From assembly GCA_902800905.1 (NCBI GenBank), contig CADCGC010000001.1:151758-215757 (forward strand): a DNA stretch of 64,000 nt, in the 5' to 3' direction. Both the position numbers and the translations under genes were made by a program. Below are positions 53,391-63,249 of the stretch, piece after piece. Source of the stretch: an uncultured Erysipelotrichaceae bacterium (lineage in GTDB: Bacteria; Bacillota_I; Bacilli_A; RFN20; CAG-826). The notes under the pieces were generated by a model. That model saw nothing but the letters and a program-made list of their open reading frames with translations, ran no database searches and was not told where the DNA came from. How positions within the stretch are numbered: position 1 is the stretch's first letter; each line of letters starts with the position of its first letter.

Positions 53391-53420
53391 ACAAAAAACC
53401 GAGACTTTGACATCTCGGTA
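53391..53420 (-). terminator. Terminator of the spc/alpha ribosomal operon
   Basis: On the minus strand ACCGAGA and TCTCGGT pair around eight bases and are followed by TTTTTG, about 20 bases after the rplQ stop. Confidence 0.85.
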
Positions 53421-53441
53421 ATTTGATAAATAGAGTTATTA

Positions 53442-53843
53442 TTAGTCAACCCAAGTGACTAAGACGACTGGAGCGTCATCACCACGTCTATTTTCAAGTT
53501 TTAATCTACGGGTGTAACCTCCGTTACGTCCTTTCATTTTTGGACCAATAACGTTGAAGAGTTTGTCGAGTGCGGAGACACCTTCACTAGCTTCGATATT
53601 TCTAACGAATCTAGCAGCTTGTCTTTTGGCGTTCATGACATCTTCTTTTTTAGTTAAAGTAACAAGTCTATCTGCTTCTTTAACAACATCTCTTGCAACT
53701 GCTTCTGTAACTTTGACGGATTCATGAATAATCAAATCGGTTACAACATTGCGGAGCATGTTTTCATATTTACTCTTGGTATACGCGGCCTTGAATCTCA
53801 CGCCGGTCTTACCATGAACATTTTTACGACCTTGTGCTGGCAT
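53442..53843 (-). CDS. rplQ: 50S ribosomal protein L17
   Basis: This 133-residue L17 has the family features VRFKAAYTKSKYENMLRNVV, DLIIHESVKVTEA, ADRLVTLTKK and the C-terminal MKGRNGGYTRRLKLENRRGD. It is the last gene of the operon, 18 bases after rpoA. A terminator follows. In related genomes ecfA1 comes next; here it lies 18 kb away. Confidence 0.98.
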   Translation of the reverse strand: MPAQGRKNVHGKTGVRFKAAYTKSKYENMLRNVVTDLIIHESVKVTEAVARDVVKEADRLVTLTKKEDVMNAKRQAARFVRNIEASEGVSALDKLFNVIGPKMKGRNGGYTRRLKLENRRGDDAPVVLVTWVD

Positions 53844-53861
53844 ATTCTTTTTCCTCCTAAA

Positions 53862-54827
53862 TTATTCGAAATCCTTGAATGATAAACCAATTGCGGCAAG
53901 TTTTTCCTTAATTTCTTTAAGGGATTTCTTACCAAGGTTCTTGACTTTCATCATGTCTTCTTCTGTCTTCTCAGTTAATTCGAGAACAGTTTGAATTTGC
54001 GCTCTCTTTAAGCAGTTGTAGCTTCTGACAGATAAGTCGAGATCTTCAATTGTGATATTCTCATATTTGTTTTCTTCGACTTTTTCTTCTTCTTTCTCGA
54101 TATTGATATCTTGTGTGATATCAGCGAGATTGAGGAATTTCTCTAAGTGTTTGATTAAGAGTTCAGCAGCCCAAACAACAGCTTCTTGTGGAAGGATGGA
54201 ACCATCGGTCCAAACTTCAAGAGTGAGTTTGTCAAATTTTGAATCGTGACCAACACGAGTGTTGTCAACGACATAATTTGTCTTTCTAACTGGGGAATAG
54301 TTACTATCTGTAGCGATGACTCCGACAGGGAAGTTTGGATGAAGAACTTTATTTTGTTCTCCTGTCACATAACCTCTACCATTACGGGCATGCAAGACAG
54401 CGTGTAAGCTACCGCCTTCAGCGACATGCGCTAAGACGACATCTTCGTTAACGACCTTGACACCTGTTGGGCAAACGATGTCTGCACCGGTGACAACTTT
54501 TGGTCCTTCGACGTTGATTTCAAGTCTCTTGTTGGAGCTATCTTCATCATCGATTTTGAGTACTAAATCTTTTAAATTGAGGATGATGCTTGTGACGTCT
54601 TCTTCAACTCCGGATAAGGAAGAGAATTCATGTTGTGCGCCTTCAACTTCAATCGCATAGACTGAAGCACCTGGAAGTGCGGATAATAAGACTCTTCTTA
54701 ATGCGTTTCCGAGAGTTAAACCAAAACCTCTTTCAAGTGGTTCAATGATGAAACGACCATAATTTTCGTTTCCGTCATAATCGGCTTGTGTAATGCCAAA
54801 TCTTTCAAAAGGATTAGCGATTTTCAT
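53862..54827 (-). CDS. rpoA: RNA polymerase alpha subunit
   Basis: This 321-residue subunit has the assembly domain (FIIEPLERGFGLTLGNALRR, LLSALPGASV) and, after a charged linker (about 240-255), the C-terminal domain (DLDLSVRSYNCLKRAQIQTV, NLGKKSLKEIKEKLA) that touches UP elements and activators. The length is usual. An AGGAGG site precedes the ATG, 24 bases after rpsK. Confidence 0.98.
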   Translation of the reverse strand: MKIANPFERFGITQADYDGNENYGRFIIEPLERGFGLTLGNALRRVLLSALPGASVYAIEVEGAQHEFSSLSGVEEDVTSIILNLKDLVLKIDDEDSSNKRLEINVEGPKVVTGADIVCPTGVKVVNEDVVLAHVAEGGSLHAVLHARNGRGYVTGEQNKVLHPNFPVGVIATDSNYSPVRKTNYVVDNTRVGHDSKFDKLTLEVWTDGSILPQEAVVWAAELLIKHLEKFLNLADITQDINIEKEEEKVEENKYENITIEDLDLSVRSYNCLKRAQIQTVLELTEKTEEDMMKVKNLGKKSLKEIKEKLAAIGLSFKDFE

Positions 54828-54851
54828 TTTCTTTTCCTCCTAATAAATCAA

Positions 54852-55238
54852 TTAACCACGTGGGCGTTTTGGTGGACGGCAACCATTGTGTGGGATTGGT
54901 GTGGTGTCAACAATACTTAAGACTTGTAGACCGCTAACAGCGAGGGAACGGATTGCTCCTTCTCTTCCTGGGCCTGGACCTTTGACATCAACATCAACTT
55001 GGCGAATGCCTTGATCATAAGCGCTCTTAGCGGCTGCTTCGGCAGCTTGTTGAGCAGCAAATGGTGTGGACTTCTTCGCACCTTTGAAACCTAATGCACC
55101 AGCGCTGCTCCAGGCAATTGCGTTACCTTCGGAGTCAGTGATGGTAATAATTGTGTTATTAAAGGTTGAATGAATGTGAGCAACGCCTTTAGTATATGAA
55201 CGTTTGACTTTCTTTTTACGTGTAGTAGTTTTAGCCAT
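54852..55238 (-). CDS. rpsK: 30S ribosomal protein S11
   Basis: This 128-residue protein has [37 protein letters not shown] and the C-terminal [18 protein letters not shown]. It lines the platform of the small subunit. It lies 18 bases after rpsM in the usual alpha-operon order. Confidence 0.98.
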   Translation of the reverse strand: MAKTTTRKKKVKRSYTKGVAHIHSTFNNTIITITDSEGNAIAWSSAGALGFKGAKKSTPFAAQQAAEAAAKSAYDQGIRQVDVDVKGPGPGREGAIRSLAVSGLQVLSIVDTTPIPHNGCRPPKRPRG

Positions 55239-55256
55239 TGTACTATTCTCCTTTCA

Positions 55257-55634
55257 TTAACCTTGTGGAGCACTCTTCTTATTGGCGATGGTCTTACGTG
55301 GACCTTTACGAGTACGGGCATTAGTCTTGGTTCTTTGACCACGGACTGGTAAGCCTTTTCTATGTCTTTGTCCACGATAGCAGCCAATTTCAGTGAGTCT
55401 CTTGATATTTAAAGCGACTTCTCTACGAAGATCACCTTCAACTTTGAGTTTGCTAACTTCATTTCTGATTGCGTTCATTTGATCATCTGAGAGATCTTTG
55501 ACGCGGATTGTGCCGTCAACTTTTGCGGCTTCACAAATTTTTCTAGCAGTTGTTCTACCAATACCATAGATATAGGTAAGGGAGAAGGCAACTGGTTTGT
55601 CATTTGGAATATCAACACCAACGATACGTGCCAT
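55257..55634 (-). CDS. rpsM: 30S ribosomal protein S13
   Basis: This 125-residue protein has the start [20 protein letters not shown], helix-hairpin-helix-like [13 protein letters not shown] and the basic tail [17 protein letters not shown] region (here [16 protein letters not shown]). It contacts the head and P-site tRNA. It follows rpmJ by 20 bases. Confidence 0.98.
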   Translation of the reverse strand: MARIVGVDIPNDKPVAFSLTYIYGIGRTTARKICEAAKVDGTIRVKDLSDDQMNAIRNEVSKLKVEGDLRREVALNIKRLTEIGCYRGQRHRKGLPVRGQRTKTNARTRKGPRKTIANKKSAPQG

Positions 55635-55654
55635 ATTTCAATGTTCCTCCTAAA

Positions 55655-55768
55655 TTAACCTTGTCTTTGCTTATGCTTTGGATCACTGCAAATGACCATG
55701 ACTTTGCCATGTCTTTTGATGACTCTGCATTTTGAGCAAATTGGTTTGACTGAAGGTCTGACTTTCAT
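55655..55768 (-). CDS. rpmJ: 50S ribosomal protein L36
   Basis: This 37-residue protein reads [18 protein letters not shown] followed by [18 protein letters not shown]. It has the zinc ligands Cys-x2-Cys, Cys and His, so it is the C+ (zinc-containing) form. It lies between infA and rpsM, as in most Bacillota, after a GGAGGT site. Confidence 0.97.
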   Translation of the reverse strand: MKVRPSVKPICSKCRVIKRHGKVMVICSDPKHKQRQG

Positions 55769-55804
55769 AAAATTATACCTCCTATAATAGTTTTGTTCTT
55801 AGGA

Positions 55805-56023
55805 CTATTTAAACCTAAATGTTATACGGCCCCGTGTTAAATCATAAGGCGAGATTTCTACGGTAACTTTATCACCTGGAAGAATGCGAATGTAATTCAT
55901 TCGGATTTTACCAGAAACGGTAGCCAAGATTACCATGTCGTTTTCAAGTTTTACACGAAACATCGCGTTTGGTAATGTTTCCGTAACGACCGCCTGGACT
56001 TCGATGACATCTGCTTTTGACAT
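55805..56023 (-). CDS. infA: Translation initiation factor IF-1
   Basis: This 72-residue OB-fold protein has [36 protein letters not shown] and [15 protein letters not shown], the full IF-1 pattern. It binds the A site during initiation. Its ATG follows the map stop by no spacer (56024/56023). Confidence 0.98.
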   Translation of the reverse strand: MSKADVIEVQAVVTETLPNAMFRVKLENDMVILATVSGKIRMNYIRILPGDKVTVEISPYDLTRGRITFRFK

Positions 56024-56785
56024 TTATTCTTCTCCTTCGTACATTGTGATTATTTCATAACCACTTTCAGTAACCATGACTGTGTTCTCATAGTGAGCGG
56101 TTAATTTGCCGTCCCGGCTCTTAACTGTCCATCCATCAGGTAACACACGTACATCTTTTCTACCTTCAAGGACCATTGGTTCAATACATAACGCCATTCC
56201 TGGCTCTAAGCGAATTCCGCTTCCAGCCTTGCCATAATTTGCAATGACTGGGTCTTCATGCATCTGAGAACCGATTCCGTGTCCTGTATATTCTCTGACG
56301 ACATTATAACCATGCTTCTCAACATATTCTTGAATACAATGACTTATGTCACCAATGTGGTTGCCTGGTTTTACTAACTTCAGAGCTTCAAAGAATGCTT
56401 CTTTAGTTACATTGACGATTCGTTGGGCTCTACTGGAGATGGTGCCAACACTGAAGGTGCGGCACGCATCTGCCATATAACCCTTGTAATTAGCAACTAT
56501 ATCTACACTCACAATGTCTCCTTCTTTAAGAACAATCTTACTAGAAGGGATGCCGTGTATTAATGTGTCATTAACACTGACACAGGCACTAGCAGGATAA
56601 TCGTAATACCCCTTTTCAGCAGGTATACAATCATTGTCTAACATTGTTTTTTCAACAATTTCATCAATCTCAAGAGTGGTCATGCCTGGTCTAATCTTTT
56701 CCTCTAAGGTTTTAAAGACTAGTCCAACAACGCGGCCAGCTTCTTTCATTAATGTAATTTCACGTGTAGATTTAATAGTTACCAT
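56024..56785 (-). CDS. map: Type I methionine aminopeptidase
   Basis: This 253-residue metalloprotease has the conserved segments PASACVSVNDTLIHGIP, GDIVSVDIVANYKGYMADA (Asp ligands), EYTGHGIGSQMHEDPVIANY (His ligand) and GMALCIEPMV (Glu ligand). It removes the initiator methionine. It lies 2 bases after adk in the standard secY-adk-map-infA order. Confidence 0.97.
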   Translation of the reverse strand: MVTIKSTREITLMKEAGRVVGLVFKTLEEKIRPGMTTLEIDEIVEKTMLDNDCIPAEKGYYDYPASACVSVNDTLIHGIPSSKIVLKEGDIVSVDIVANYKGYMADACRTFSVGTISSRAQRIVNVTKEAFFEALKLVKPGNHIGDISHCIQEYVEKHGYNVVREYTGHGIGSQMHEDPVIANYGKAGSGIRLEPGMALCIEPMVLEGRKDVRVLPDGWTVKSRDGKLTAHYENTVMVTESGYEIITMYEGEE

Positions 56786-56787
56786 AT

Positions 56788-57438
56788 TTACTTTCTAAGA
56801 AATGAAGAAACTTCATCGAATAATGCTTCTTTACCTTGTAATGAGTTGAATGATTTCAATAGTCCAAGATTAGCGTAATAGTCTAATAATGGTTTGGTTT
56901 CAGAAACATAATGTCCTAAACGAACTTTAAGAGATTCTTCGTTGTCATCTTTTCTTTGATAAAGTGGTCCACCACATAAGTCGCAAACACCATCCACTTT
57001 TGGTTTCATGGTGACGACATGGAATGGGGCGCCACAATTCTTACAAACGCGACGACCGGAGATTCTTCTAACGAGTTCGTCGTTGTCGCAGTCAAGATTG
57101 ACTACGACATCGATTTCGCGAGAGATTTCCTTGGTAAGAACACTAAGAGCTTCTGCTTGTGGCAAAGTTCTTGGGAATCCATCAAGGAGGAACCCAGCGG
57201 CACAGTCATCTTGACTGAGTCTCTCTTTAACAAGTCCAATTGTGACTTCATCTGGCACTAAGTGACCAGCGTCAATATATTGTTGGGCAAGTTTGCCGAG
57301 TTCTGTTTGTGCTTTAATCGCATCTCTGAACATATCTCCAGTGGAAATATGTACGAGACTAAATTCTTCTTTGAGTTGTTTTGCAAGTGTTCCCTTGCCT
57401 GCCCCTGGTGGACCCATTAAGATAATATTCTTTTTCAT
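56788..57438 (-). CDS. adk: Adenylate kinase with zinc-binding lid
   Basis: This 216-residue kinase has the P-loop MGPPGAGKGTLAKQL, DGFPRTLPQAEAL and a LID domain with four cysteines (CKNCGAPFH and CDLCGGPLY), so it is the zinc-stabilised long form found in Gram-positive bacteria. It equilibrates ATP, ADP and AMP. It lies 2 bases after secY. Confidence 0.97.
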   Translation of the reverse strand: MKKNIILMGPPGAGKGTLAKQLKEEFSLVHISTGDMFRDAIKAQTELGKLAQQYIDAGHLVPDEVTIGLVKERLSQDDCAAGFLLDGFPRTLPQAEALSVLTKEISREIDVVVNLDCDNDELVRRISGRRVCKNCGAPFHVVTMKPKVDGVCDLCGGPLYQRKDDNEESLKVRLGHYVSETKPLLDYYANLGLLKSFNSLQGKEALFDEVSSFLRK

Positions 57439-57440
57439 GA

Positions 57441-58808
57441 TTAATGACCTCCTGAAGCAACAACTTCGTCGAATGATTTACCAGCAAGTAAACCATCGAT
57501 TTGATTATTAAGTTCGAGACAGACGCCGACAACGATGATCATACCAGTTCCACCAAGAACTAATGAGTTATCGCCACCGAATACTCCACTTAATGTGAGG
57601 ATTGATGGGAGTGAAGCGATGATAACAAGTGCGATAGCACCGATACATGTCACTCTATTTAAGACACGGCGAATGTATCTTTCGGTTTCAATACCAGGTT
57701 TAACACCAGGAATATAGGAACCATTCTTTTGGAAATTTTCCGCCATTTGTTGCGGATCAATTTGTAGATTTGCATAGAAGAAAGTGAAGGCTACTGTGAG
57801 GACCATATAAATTAATAATCCCCAAGGCATTGACCAGCTTCCCATATCGTACATTTCACTGGTTGAGAAGATCTTTAACCAAGTTGCGTCACTGCTATTT
57901 CCTAAGAAACCAGCAATAACACTTGGTGCCATCATTAATGAGCTTGCGAAGATGACAGGAATAACTCCGGCGCTATTAATTTTGATTGGCAAGAAGCTTG
58001 CTCTTGCCATACTTTGAGTTTGTCCACCGCTCTTTCCACTATGTTGAATAGGGATTTTACGTTGACTTAACTCGACGAATGTAACGAATGCAATGATGAC
58101 GAGATATGCTAGGACATAAAGTATAAACTTGAAGACACCAGCAATGACTAAGTTTTCTGGACTTCCTGCAGTCGTAGAAATATAGGTTGTGAAGGCATGG
58201 GCGAATTGATTTGGTAAAGAACAAACAATACCCGCGAAAATGATCATTGAGATACCATTTCCGATACCTTTAACTGAGATTTGGTCACCTAACCACATGA
58301 CAATCATCGTACCTGCTAGCATGACTATGATGATATATAGATATCCAAGCCATTCAGCGTTAGAGGCTTTGAGAGTTTCCATGAGTGGGAATTGAACCTC
58401 GGTTGTGTTTTCAATAGTCTTGATAATACCATACGCTTGAACCGCACCTAACAAGAGCGTTAAGTAACGGGTAGCATATTCCATTTTCTTTCTTCCGTAT
58501 TGGCCTTGGCGTTTTAACTCGCTTAATGCGGGTAATACATCGGTTGATAATAACTGAACAATAATTTGCGCAGTGATGTATGGTGAGACACCAAGAGCGA
58601 AGATGGAGAACGTTTGTAAGGTTCCACCACCTAACATATTCATAAGTGATAAGGCAGTACCAGAGTTGAGGTATTCTTCTAATCCCTCAGGATTGACACC
58701 TGGGACTGTTATCTGTGCTCCGATACGGAAGATAAAGAGGATGAGAACCGTGAACAAAATACGGTTCATAATTTCTTTATTTTTAAGAATCGAAGCAATC
58801 TTTTTCAT
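57441..58808 (-). CDS. secY: Protein translocase subunit SecY
   Basis: This 455-residue, ten-span protein forms the Sec channel. It has FIFRIGAQITVPGVNPEGLE at the start, the plug-region SLMNMLGGGTLQTFSIFALG, SPYITAQIIVQLL, ELSQRKIPIQHSGK and NQIDGLLAGKSF at the end. It lies 1 base after rplO. Confidence 0.98.
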   Translation of the reverse strand: MKKIASILKNKEIMNRILFTVLILFIFRIGAQITVPGVNPEGLEEYLNSGTALSLMNMLGGGTLQTFSIFALGVSPYITAQIIVQLLSTDVLPALSELKRQGQYGRKKMEYATRYLTLLLGAVQAYGIIKTIENTTEVQFPLMETLKASNAEWLGYLYIIIVMLAGTMIVMWLGDQISVKGIGNGISMIIFAGIVCSLPNQFAHAFTTYISTTAGSPENLVIAGVFKFILYVLAYLVIIAFVTFVELSQRKIPIQHSGKSGGQTQSMARASFLPIKINSAGVIPVIFASSLMMAPSVIAGFLGNSSDATWLKIFSTSEMYDMGSWSMPWGLLIYMVLTVAFTFFYANLQIDPQQMAENFQKNGSYIPGVKPGIETERYIRRVLNRVTCIGAIALVIIASLPSILTLSGVFGGDNSLVLGGTGMIIVVGVCLELNNQIDGLLAGKSFDEVVASGGH

Positions 58809-58809
58809 A

Positions 58810-59250
58810 TTAGATTACCTCAGCTGAGCCACCGGCGTTTTTAATTGCTTCTTCAGCGGATTTGGAGAATTTGTTTGCTTGAACAGTTAATTTCTTTTCA
58901 AGTTTGCCATTTCCTAAGACTTTGAGTCCGTGGTATTCCTTGGAAACAAGTCCGACTTCTTTTAATAACGCTGGGGTGACGACTGTACCTTCATCAAATC
59001 TGTTTAAATCTGAAACATTAACAACAGCGTAAACGATACGGTCTCTATTTTTGAAGCCTCTCTTTGGGAGTCTTCTCCATAATGGCATTTGACCACCTTC
59101 AAAGCCTAAAGCGACTCCACCGCCACTACGAGCGTTTTGTCCTTTGTGACCTTTACCAGCAGTTTTGCCGTTACCAGAACCGATACCTCTACCTTTACGA
59201 TAGTGTTCTTGTCTGCTGCCTTCTGTTGTTTGAAGTTCGTGTAATTTCAT
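58810..59250 (-). CDS. rplO: 50S ribosomal protein L15
   Basis: This 146-residue protein has the Gly-rich start [38 protein letters not shown] and a C-terminal [14 protein letters not shown]. It lies 32 bases after rpsE. In most bacteria rpmD (L30) lies between rpsE and rplO; here there is no room for it. Confidence 0.98.
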   Translation of the reverse strand: MKLHELQTTEGSRQEHYRKGRGIGSGNGKTAGKGHKGQNARSGGGVALGFEGGQMPLWRRLPKRGFKNRDRIVYAVVNVSDLNRFDEGTVVTPALLKEVGLVSKEYHGLKVLGNGKLEKKLTVQANKFSKSAEEAIKNAGGSAEVI

Positions 59251-59282
59251 TTGTGCACCTCCTTAAACTGTGTAGTGTTTAA

Positions 59283-59927
59283 TTATTCTTTGGAACGTAA
59301 TTCCTTCATTGTCTTGTAGCTCTTGAGGTTATTTAAACCTTGATTTGTTGCTCTAATAATGTTGATTGGAGCACGGCTACCATAGACTTTGGAGCACACG
59401 TTTTGAACACCTGCAAGTTCAAGAATTGCTCTCACTGGACCACCGGCAATAATACCAGTACCTTCAGGAGCAGGTTTTAAGTAAACATTACATGCACCAT
59501 ATTTACCAACGATTTCGTGGGAGATGGTGTTACCTTTCACTAAGTGAATGGTGTAAAGTTTCTTTCTTGCAGCTTCACTAGCCTTTTTGATGGCGTCTGG
59601 GACTTCAGCGGCTTTTGCTAATGCAAATCCGTATTGTCCTTTGTGATCACCAACGACAACTAAGGCGGTGAATTTCATACGACGACCACCTTTAACGGTC
59701 TTACTGACACGGTTGATGAAGACAACTCTTTCTTCCATGTCATCTTTTGGTTCACGTCTTTCTTTGCGGTCACCTTTCTTGTCTGGTCTACCACCTTTAC
59801 GATCACCATGTGGACGTCTATCGCCACGAGGGGCTCTTTCTTCTTTTGGAGCTTCAGTAGCTGGAGCTTCTGGTTTTGCTTCTTGAGCAACAACTTTTTC
59901 TTCTTCTGCCATTTCTTTCTCCTCCAT
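59283..59927 (-). CDS. rpsE: 30S ribosomal protein S5 with long charged N-terminal extension
   Basis: The S5 fold begins near residue 66 ([20 protein letters not shown]; later [20 protein letters not shown] and [19 protein letters not shown] region). Before it there are about 60 extra residues, first Glu/Ala/Pro rich and then Arg/Asp/Gly/Lys rich ([20 protein letters not shown]), surely disordered. Met6 (59912) is the better start because GGAGGAG stands 6 bases before it. The usual S5 has only a short N-terminal tail. Confidence 0.95.
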   Translation of the reverse strand: MEEKEMAEEEKVVAQEAKPEAPATEAPKEERAPRGDRRPHGDRKGGRPDKKGDRKERREPKDDMEERVVFINRVSKTVKGGRRMKFTALVVVGDHKGQYGFALAKAAEVPDAIKKASEAARKKLYTIHLVKGNTISHEIVGKYGACNVYLKPAPEGTGIIAGGPVRAILELAGVQNVCSKVYGSRAPINIIRATNQGLNNLKSYKTMKELRSKE

Positions 59928-60283
59928 TAGAATTCTAAGCCAGCTTCTCTAGCGGCTTCTGCAAGGGCTTTGATACGACCGTGGTAAACATATCCAGATC
60001 TATCAAAGACAACTTTTTTAATCTTTTTGGCTTGAGCTTTCTTAGCGATATCAGCACCGACTTTAGCAGCGGCTTCGACATTGCTACCATTTTCAAGCTT
60101 TAAGCTCATTGATGAAGAGGCAACGAGTGTCACCTTGTTAACATCATCGATTAATTGAGCTTCAATGTTTTTGTTAGAACGATAGACACATAATCTTGGG
60201 CATTCTGGTGTTCCGGAGATTTTACTTCTAACACGAGCATGTCTTCTAACTCTAGAAATGTTCTTACTTTGTTTAGAAACCAT
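59927..60283 (-). CDS. rplR: 50S ribosomal protein L18
   Basis: This 118-residue protein has [34 protein letters not shown] and the C-terminal [20 protein letters not shown], typical of L18, which binds 5S rRNA. Its stop overlaps the first possible ATG of rpsE (TAATG). Confidence 0.98.
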   Translation of the reverse strand: MVSKQSKNISRVRRHARVRSKISGTPECPRLCVYRSNKNIEAQLIDDVNKVTLVASSSMSLKLENGSNVEAAAKVGADIAKKAQAKKIKKVVFDRSGYVYHGRIKALAEAAREAGLEF

Positions 60284-60303
60284 TTTATATACCTACCTTT
60301 CTA

Positions 60304-60849
60304 TTATTTCTTACCGCCAGCGCGTTTACCTTCTTTAAGAGCAACGTATTCATTCTTGTAACGAATACCTTTTCCTAAGTATGGTTCTGGACGTCTGACT
60401 TCTCTGATACGAGCAGCGGTTTGACCAACTGCTTGTTTGTCAATACCTTCAACAACGATTTCGGTTGGTGATGGTAATGTGACTGTAACGCCTTCGTTTG
60501 GAATGATGGTGATTGTGTGGCTATAGCCAGCCCATAAGACAACGTTCTTACCTTGTAATTGAGCTTTGTAACCAATACCTCTCATCTCGAGTTCCTTTTT
60601 GTATCCTTCGGAAACACCGACGACTGCGTTATGGATGTTAGCACGAGTTGTGCCGTGGTTTTGTTTTGTTTGTTTTTGTTCGTTGGCTCTCTTGCAGATT
60701 AAGGTTGTTCCATCGATTTCAACAGAGATACCTTTGTTGAGTGGGACATTTAATGTTCCTTTTGGACCCTTAACGACAACAGCGGAGTCTTGAACTTCAA
60801 CTGTAACTCCAGCAGGAAGTGTAATGTGTTTATTACCAATACGTGACAT
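60304..60849 (-). CDS. rplF: 50S ribosomal protein L6
   Basis: This 181-residue protein has SRIGNKHITLPAGVTVEVQD, VKGPKGTLNVPLN and the C-terminal RRPEPYLGKGIRYKNEYV. L6 lies near the factor-binding site. It follows rpsH by 14 bases. Confidence 0.98.
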   Translation of the reverse strand: MSRIGNKHITLPAGVTVEVQDSAVVVKGPKGTLNVPLNKGISVEIDGTTLICKRANEQKQTKQNHGTTRANIHNAVVGVSEGYKKELEMRGIGYKAQLQGKNVVLWAGYSHTITIIPNEGVTVTLPSPTEIVVEGIDKQAVGQTAARIREVRRPEPYLGKGIRYKNEYVALKEGKRAGGKK

Positions 60850-60863
60850 ATTGTTTCTACCTC

Positions 60864-61256
60864 CTACCAGACATAGGCGATTACTTCACCACCGATACCT
60901 AAAGTTCTTGCTTTAGCATCAGTCATAACACCTTGTGAGGTGGAAATGATCGCAATACCTAAACCTTTTAAAACTCTTGGGAGTTTGTCACAGCCAACGT
61001 TAACACGTAAGCCTGGTTTAGAAATTTTCTTTAAGCCGGAGATAACACGTGTGCCATCGGCGGCGTATTTTAATGTAAGTGATAATTCCTTTTTAGTTGC
61101 ACCCTTGACTTTGTAATCAACGATGAAGCCTTCTTCTTTTAAGATTTTGGCGATTTCAACTTTCATCTTGCTAGAAGGCATTTTGACTTGTTCATATTTT
61201 AATGCATTTGCATTTCTAATGCGGGTAAGCATATCCGCAATTGGATCTGTCATCAT
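60864..61256 (-). CDS. rpsH: 30S ribosomal protein S8
   Basis: This 130-residue protein has [40 protein letters not shown] and the C-terminal [21 protein letters not shown]8 is an early assembly protein and in many bacteria a translational repressor of its operon. It may start at Met1 or Met2. Confidence 0.98.
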   Translation of the reverse strand: MMTDPIADMLTRIRNANALKYEQVKMPSSKMKVEIAKILKEEGFIVDYKVKGATKKELSLTLKYAADGTRVISGLKKISKPGLRVNVGCDKLPRVLKGLGIAIISTSQGVMTDAKARTLGIGGEVIAYVW

Positions 61257-61274
61257 ATAATGTGTTCCCTCCTA

Positions 61275-61460
61275 TTACCAAGATGATTTCTTTAAGCCTG
61301 GGATTTCACCCTTGTATGCGAGTTCACGAATACAAATACGGCATAAATGGAATTTTGAATAGACAGCGTGAGGACGTCCGCAACGTTCACAACGTGTATA
61401 TTCTCTAACTTTGTACTTTTGTGGTCTCGCACAGCGGACCTTAGCACTTGTTTTAGCCAT
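61275..61460 (-). CDS. rpsN: 30S ribosomal protein S14, zinc type
   Basis: This 61-residue short S14 has two CxxC pairs (CERCGRPH and CRICIREL) that bind zinc, and ends in [14 protein letters not shown]. The zinc-containing short form is the one encoded in the spc operon of most Bacillota. Confidence 0.98.
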   Translation of the reverse strand: MAKTSAKVRCARPQKYKVREYTRCERCGRPHAVYSKFHLCRICIRELAYKGEIPGLKKSSW

Positions 61461-61480
61461 GACTATTTTGGACTCCTTTC

Positions 61481-62536
61481 TTATCTAGCAAATGGCATAC
61501 CCAATAATTCGAGTAATGTGTATGCTTCTTTATCTGTCTTTGCGGTAGTGACGATAACGACGTCCATACCTCTAACCTTCGCCACTTTATCGTAATCGAT
61601 TTCTGGGAAGATTAATTGTTCTTTGACACCTAAGGTGTAGTTACCACGACCATCGAAGGCGTTCTTGCTAACACCACGGAAGTCACGAACACGTGGGAGT
61701 GCGATAGAAACTAATTTATCGAAGAAATCCCACATTCTGACACCTCTAAGAGTAACTTTACATCCGATAGCTTGTCCTTCTCTTAATTTGAAGGTAGCGA
61801 TGGATTTCTTAGCGTGTGTAATGATTGGTTTTTGACCAGTGATTTGGGTTAGTTCAGCAACTGCTTCTTCTAATTTCTTAGCGTCTTGAGTGGCTTCACC
61901 AACACCGATATTGACAACGATCTTGTCTAAGCCTGGAATTTCCATAACTGATTTGTAGTTATATTTTTCATTTAAGGCTTTTCTAATTTCGTTTTCATAT
62001 TTCTCTTTTAATCTTGGAGAAATAGCGGCTTTCTTGTTACCTTTGCCAGTTTTCTTGTTGACTTTCTTAACTTCGGCTTTTGGAGCAGCTTCTTTCTTGG
62101 CAGCTGGTTTTTCAGCCTTTGGTGCTTCTTTCTTTTCTTCTAGTGGTTTTTCTTCAGCTTCATCTTCTTCTGGAAGTTCAACTTCAGCTTCACTAGCATT
62201 CTTAACGACAGAAGCAACACCGTTCTTACAGGCTGCTAATGTTGTATAGCCTTCTGAAGCAAGAACGTTTTGACCATTAGCGGCTTGAAGTCTGAAACGG
62301 AATTCGCCAGCTTTGTCAGTATAGATGACAAATTTTGGATTTTTCTTTTCTTCGACTTCTGCGACTGTTGTATCTTCAACTTCTGCGACAGGAGCAACAT
62401 TTTTGATTGATTCAACACCTGCTAAAGCGGATTTGAGTGATTTGTAAACTTGGGAGGCACCGACTGGTTGACCATTATTAGCAATTAATAAGAAGTTATA
62501 GCCAGTATTGGTTTTCTTAACAGCAAATTTTGACAT
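61481..62536 (-). CDS. rplE: Ribosomal protein L5 with tandem DUF1508 N-terminal extension
   Basis: The L5 part is normal (from about residue 173: [71 protein letters not shown]). In front lie about 172 extra residues: a first DUF1508/YegP-like repeat (3-47, [20 protein letters not shown]), a second, stronger one (68-114, [20 protein letters not shown] then [16 protein letters not shown]) and a Glu/Lys/Ala-rich linker. The start is secure: AAGGAGG lies 9 bases before the ATG, and the frame is unbroken. L5 binds 5S rRNA and tRNA; the added domains have no known ribosomal role. Confidence 0.95.
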   Translation of the reverse strand: MSKFAVKKTNTGYNFLLIANNGQPVGASQVYKSLKSALAGVESIKNVAPVAEVEDTTVAEVEEKKNPKFVIYTDKAGEFRFRLQAANGQNVLASEGYTTLAACKNGVASVVKNASEAEVELPEEDEAEEKPLEEKKEAPKAEKPAAKKEAAPKAEVKKVNKKTGKGNKKAAISPRLKEKYENEIRKALNEKYNYKSVMEIPGLDKIVVNIGVGEATQDAKKLEEAVAELTQITGQKPIITHAKKSIATFKLREGQAIGCKVTLRGVRMWDFFDKLVSIALPRVRDFRGVSKNAFDGRGNYTLGVKEQLIFPEIDYDKVAKVRGMDVVIVTTAKTDKEAYTLLELLGMPFAR

Positions 62537-62550
62537 CTGTGTTTTCCTCC

Positions 62551-62856
62551 TTATAATTCAGTGCCACTCTTAAGAGCGACTCTGACTTTCTTTCCTTTAA
62601 CCACTTTGTGACCAATTCTAGTTGGTTTCTTGGTTTTTGGATCAACAAGCATAACGTTAGAGGCATCGATTGGAGCATAGATCTCAACGATACTTCCTTC
62701 TGGGTTTGCTTGTGTTGGTTTTTTGTGTTTCTTGCGGAGATTGACACCTTCGACAACAACACGGTTTGACTTTGGATCAACTTTTTGAATTGTTCCAGTC
62801 TTGCCCTTGTCTTTACCGGCAATGACAATGACTTTATCACCTTTTAATAAGTTCAT
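62551..62856 (-). CDS. rplX: 50S ribosomal protein L24
   Basis: This 101-residue KOW protein has [40 protein letters not shown] and the usual length. It is an assembly initiator for the large subunit. It lies 14 bases before rplE and 13 after rplN. Confidence 0.98.
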   Translation of the reverse strand: MNLLKGDKVIVIAGKDKGKTGTIQKVDPKSNRVVVEGVNLRKKHKKPTQANPEGSIVEIYAPIDASNVMLVDPKTKKPTRIGHKVVKGKKVRVALKSGTEL

Positions 62857-62869
62857 TGATGTCTCCTCC

Positions 62870-63247
62870 TTATAACACTTCTGGTGCTAAGGAAACGATT
62901 TTCATAAATCCATCGATTCCAGCATCTCTTAATTCACGAGCGACAGGTCCGAAGACACGTGTTCCGATTGGAGCGTTGTCATCATTGATAATAACGACAG
63001 CGTTATCATCAAAGGCAATTGTGCTACCATCTGCTCTTTGAATTGGTTTCTTACATCTAACGATGACACATCTGACGACGTCACCTTTCTTAACTTTTCC
63101 ATTAGGAATGGCTTCTTTGACAGAACATTTGATAATGTCACCGATGCTTGATGTTTTTCTTTTACTTCCTCCGTAGAGGGTGAAAGCGCGAACTTTACGA
63201 GCGCCACTATTATCAGCGACAACAAGATTAGTTTCCTTCTGGATCAT
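62870..63247 (-). CDS. rplN: 50S ribosomal protein L14
   Basis: This 125-residue protein starts [20 protein letters not shown] and has [20 protein letters not shown] and [20 protein letters not shown]. It is slightly longer than the usual 122 residues. It follows rpsQ by 2 bases. Confidence 0.98.
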   Translation of the reverse strand: MIQKETNLVVADNSGARKVRAFTLYGGSKRKTSSIGDIIKCSVKEAIPNGKVKKGDVVRCVIVRCKKPIQRADGSTIAFDDNAVVIINDDNAPIGTRVFGPVARELRDAGIDGFMKIVSLAPEVL

Positions 63248-63249
63248 AA

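Noticed and set aside
62034..62249. Ala/Ser/Phe-rich plus-strand frame inside rplE
   Set aside because: It is the antisense of the Glu/Lys/Ala-rich linker of the L5 extension.
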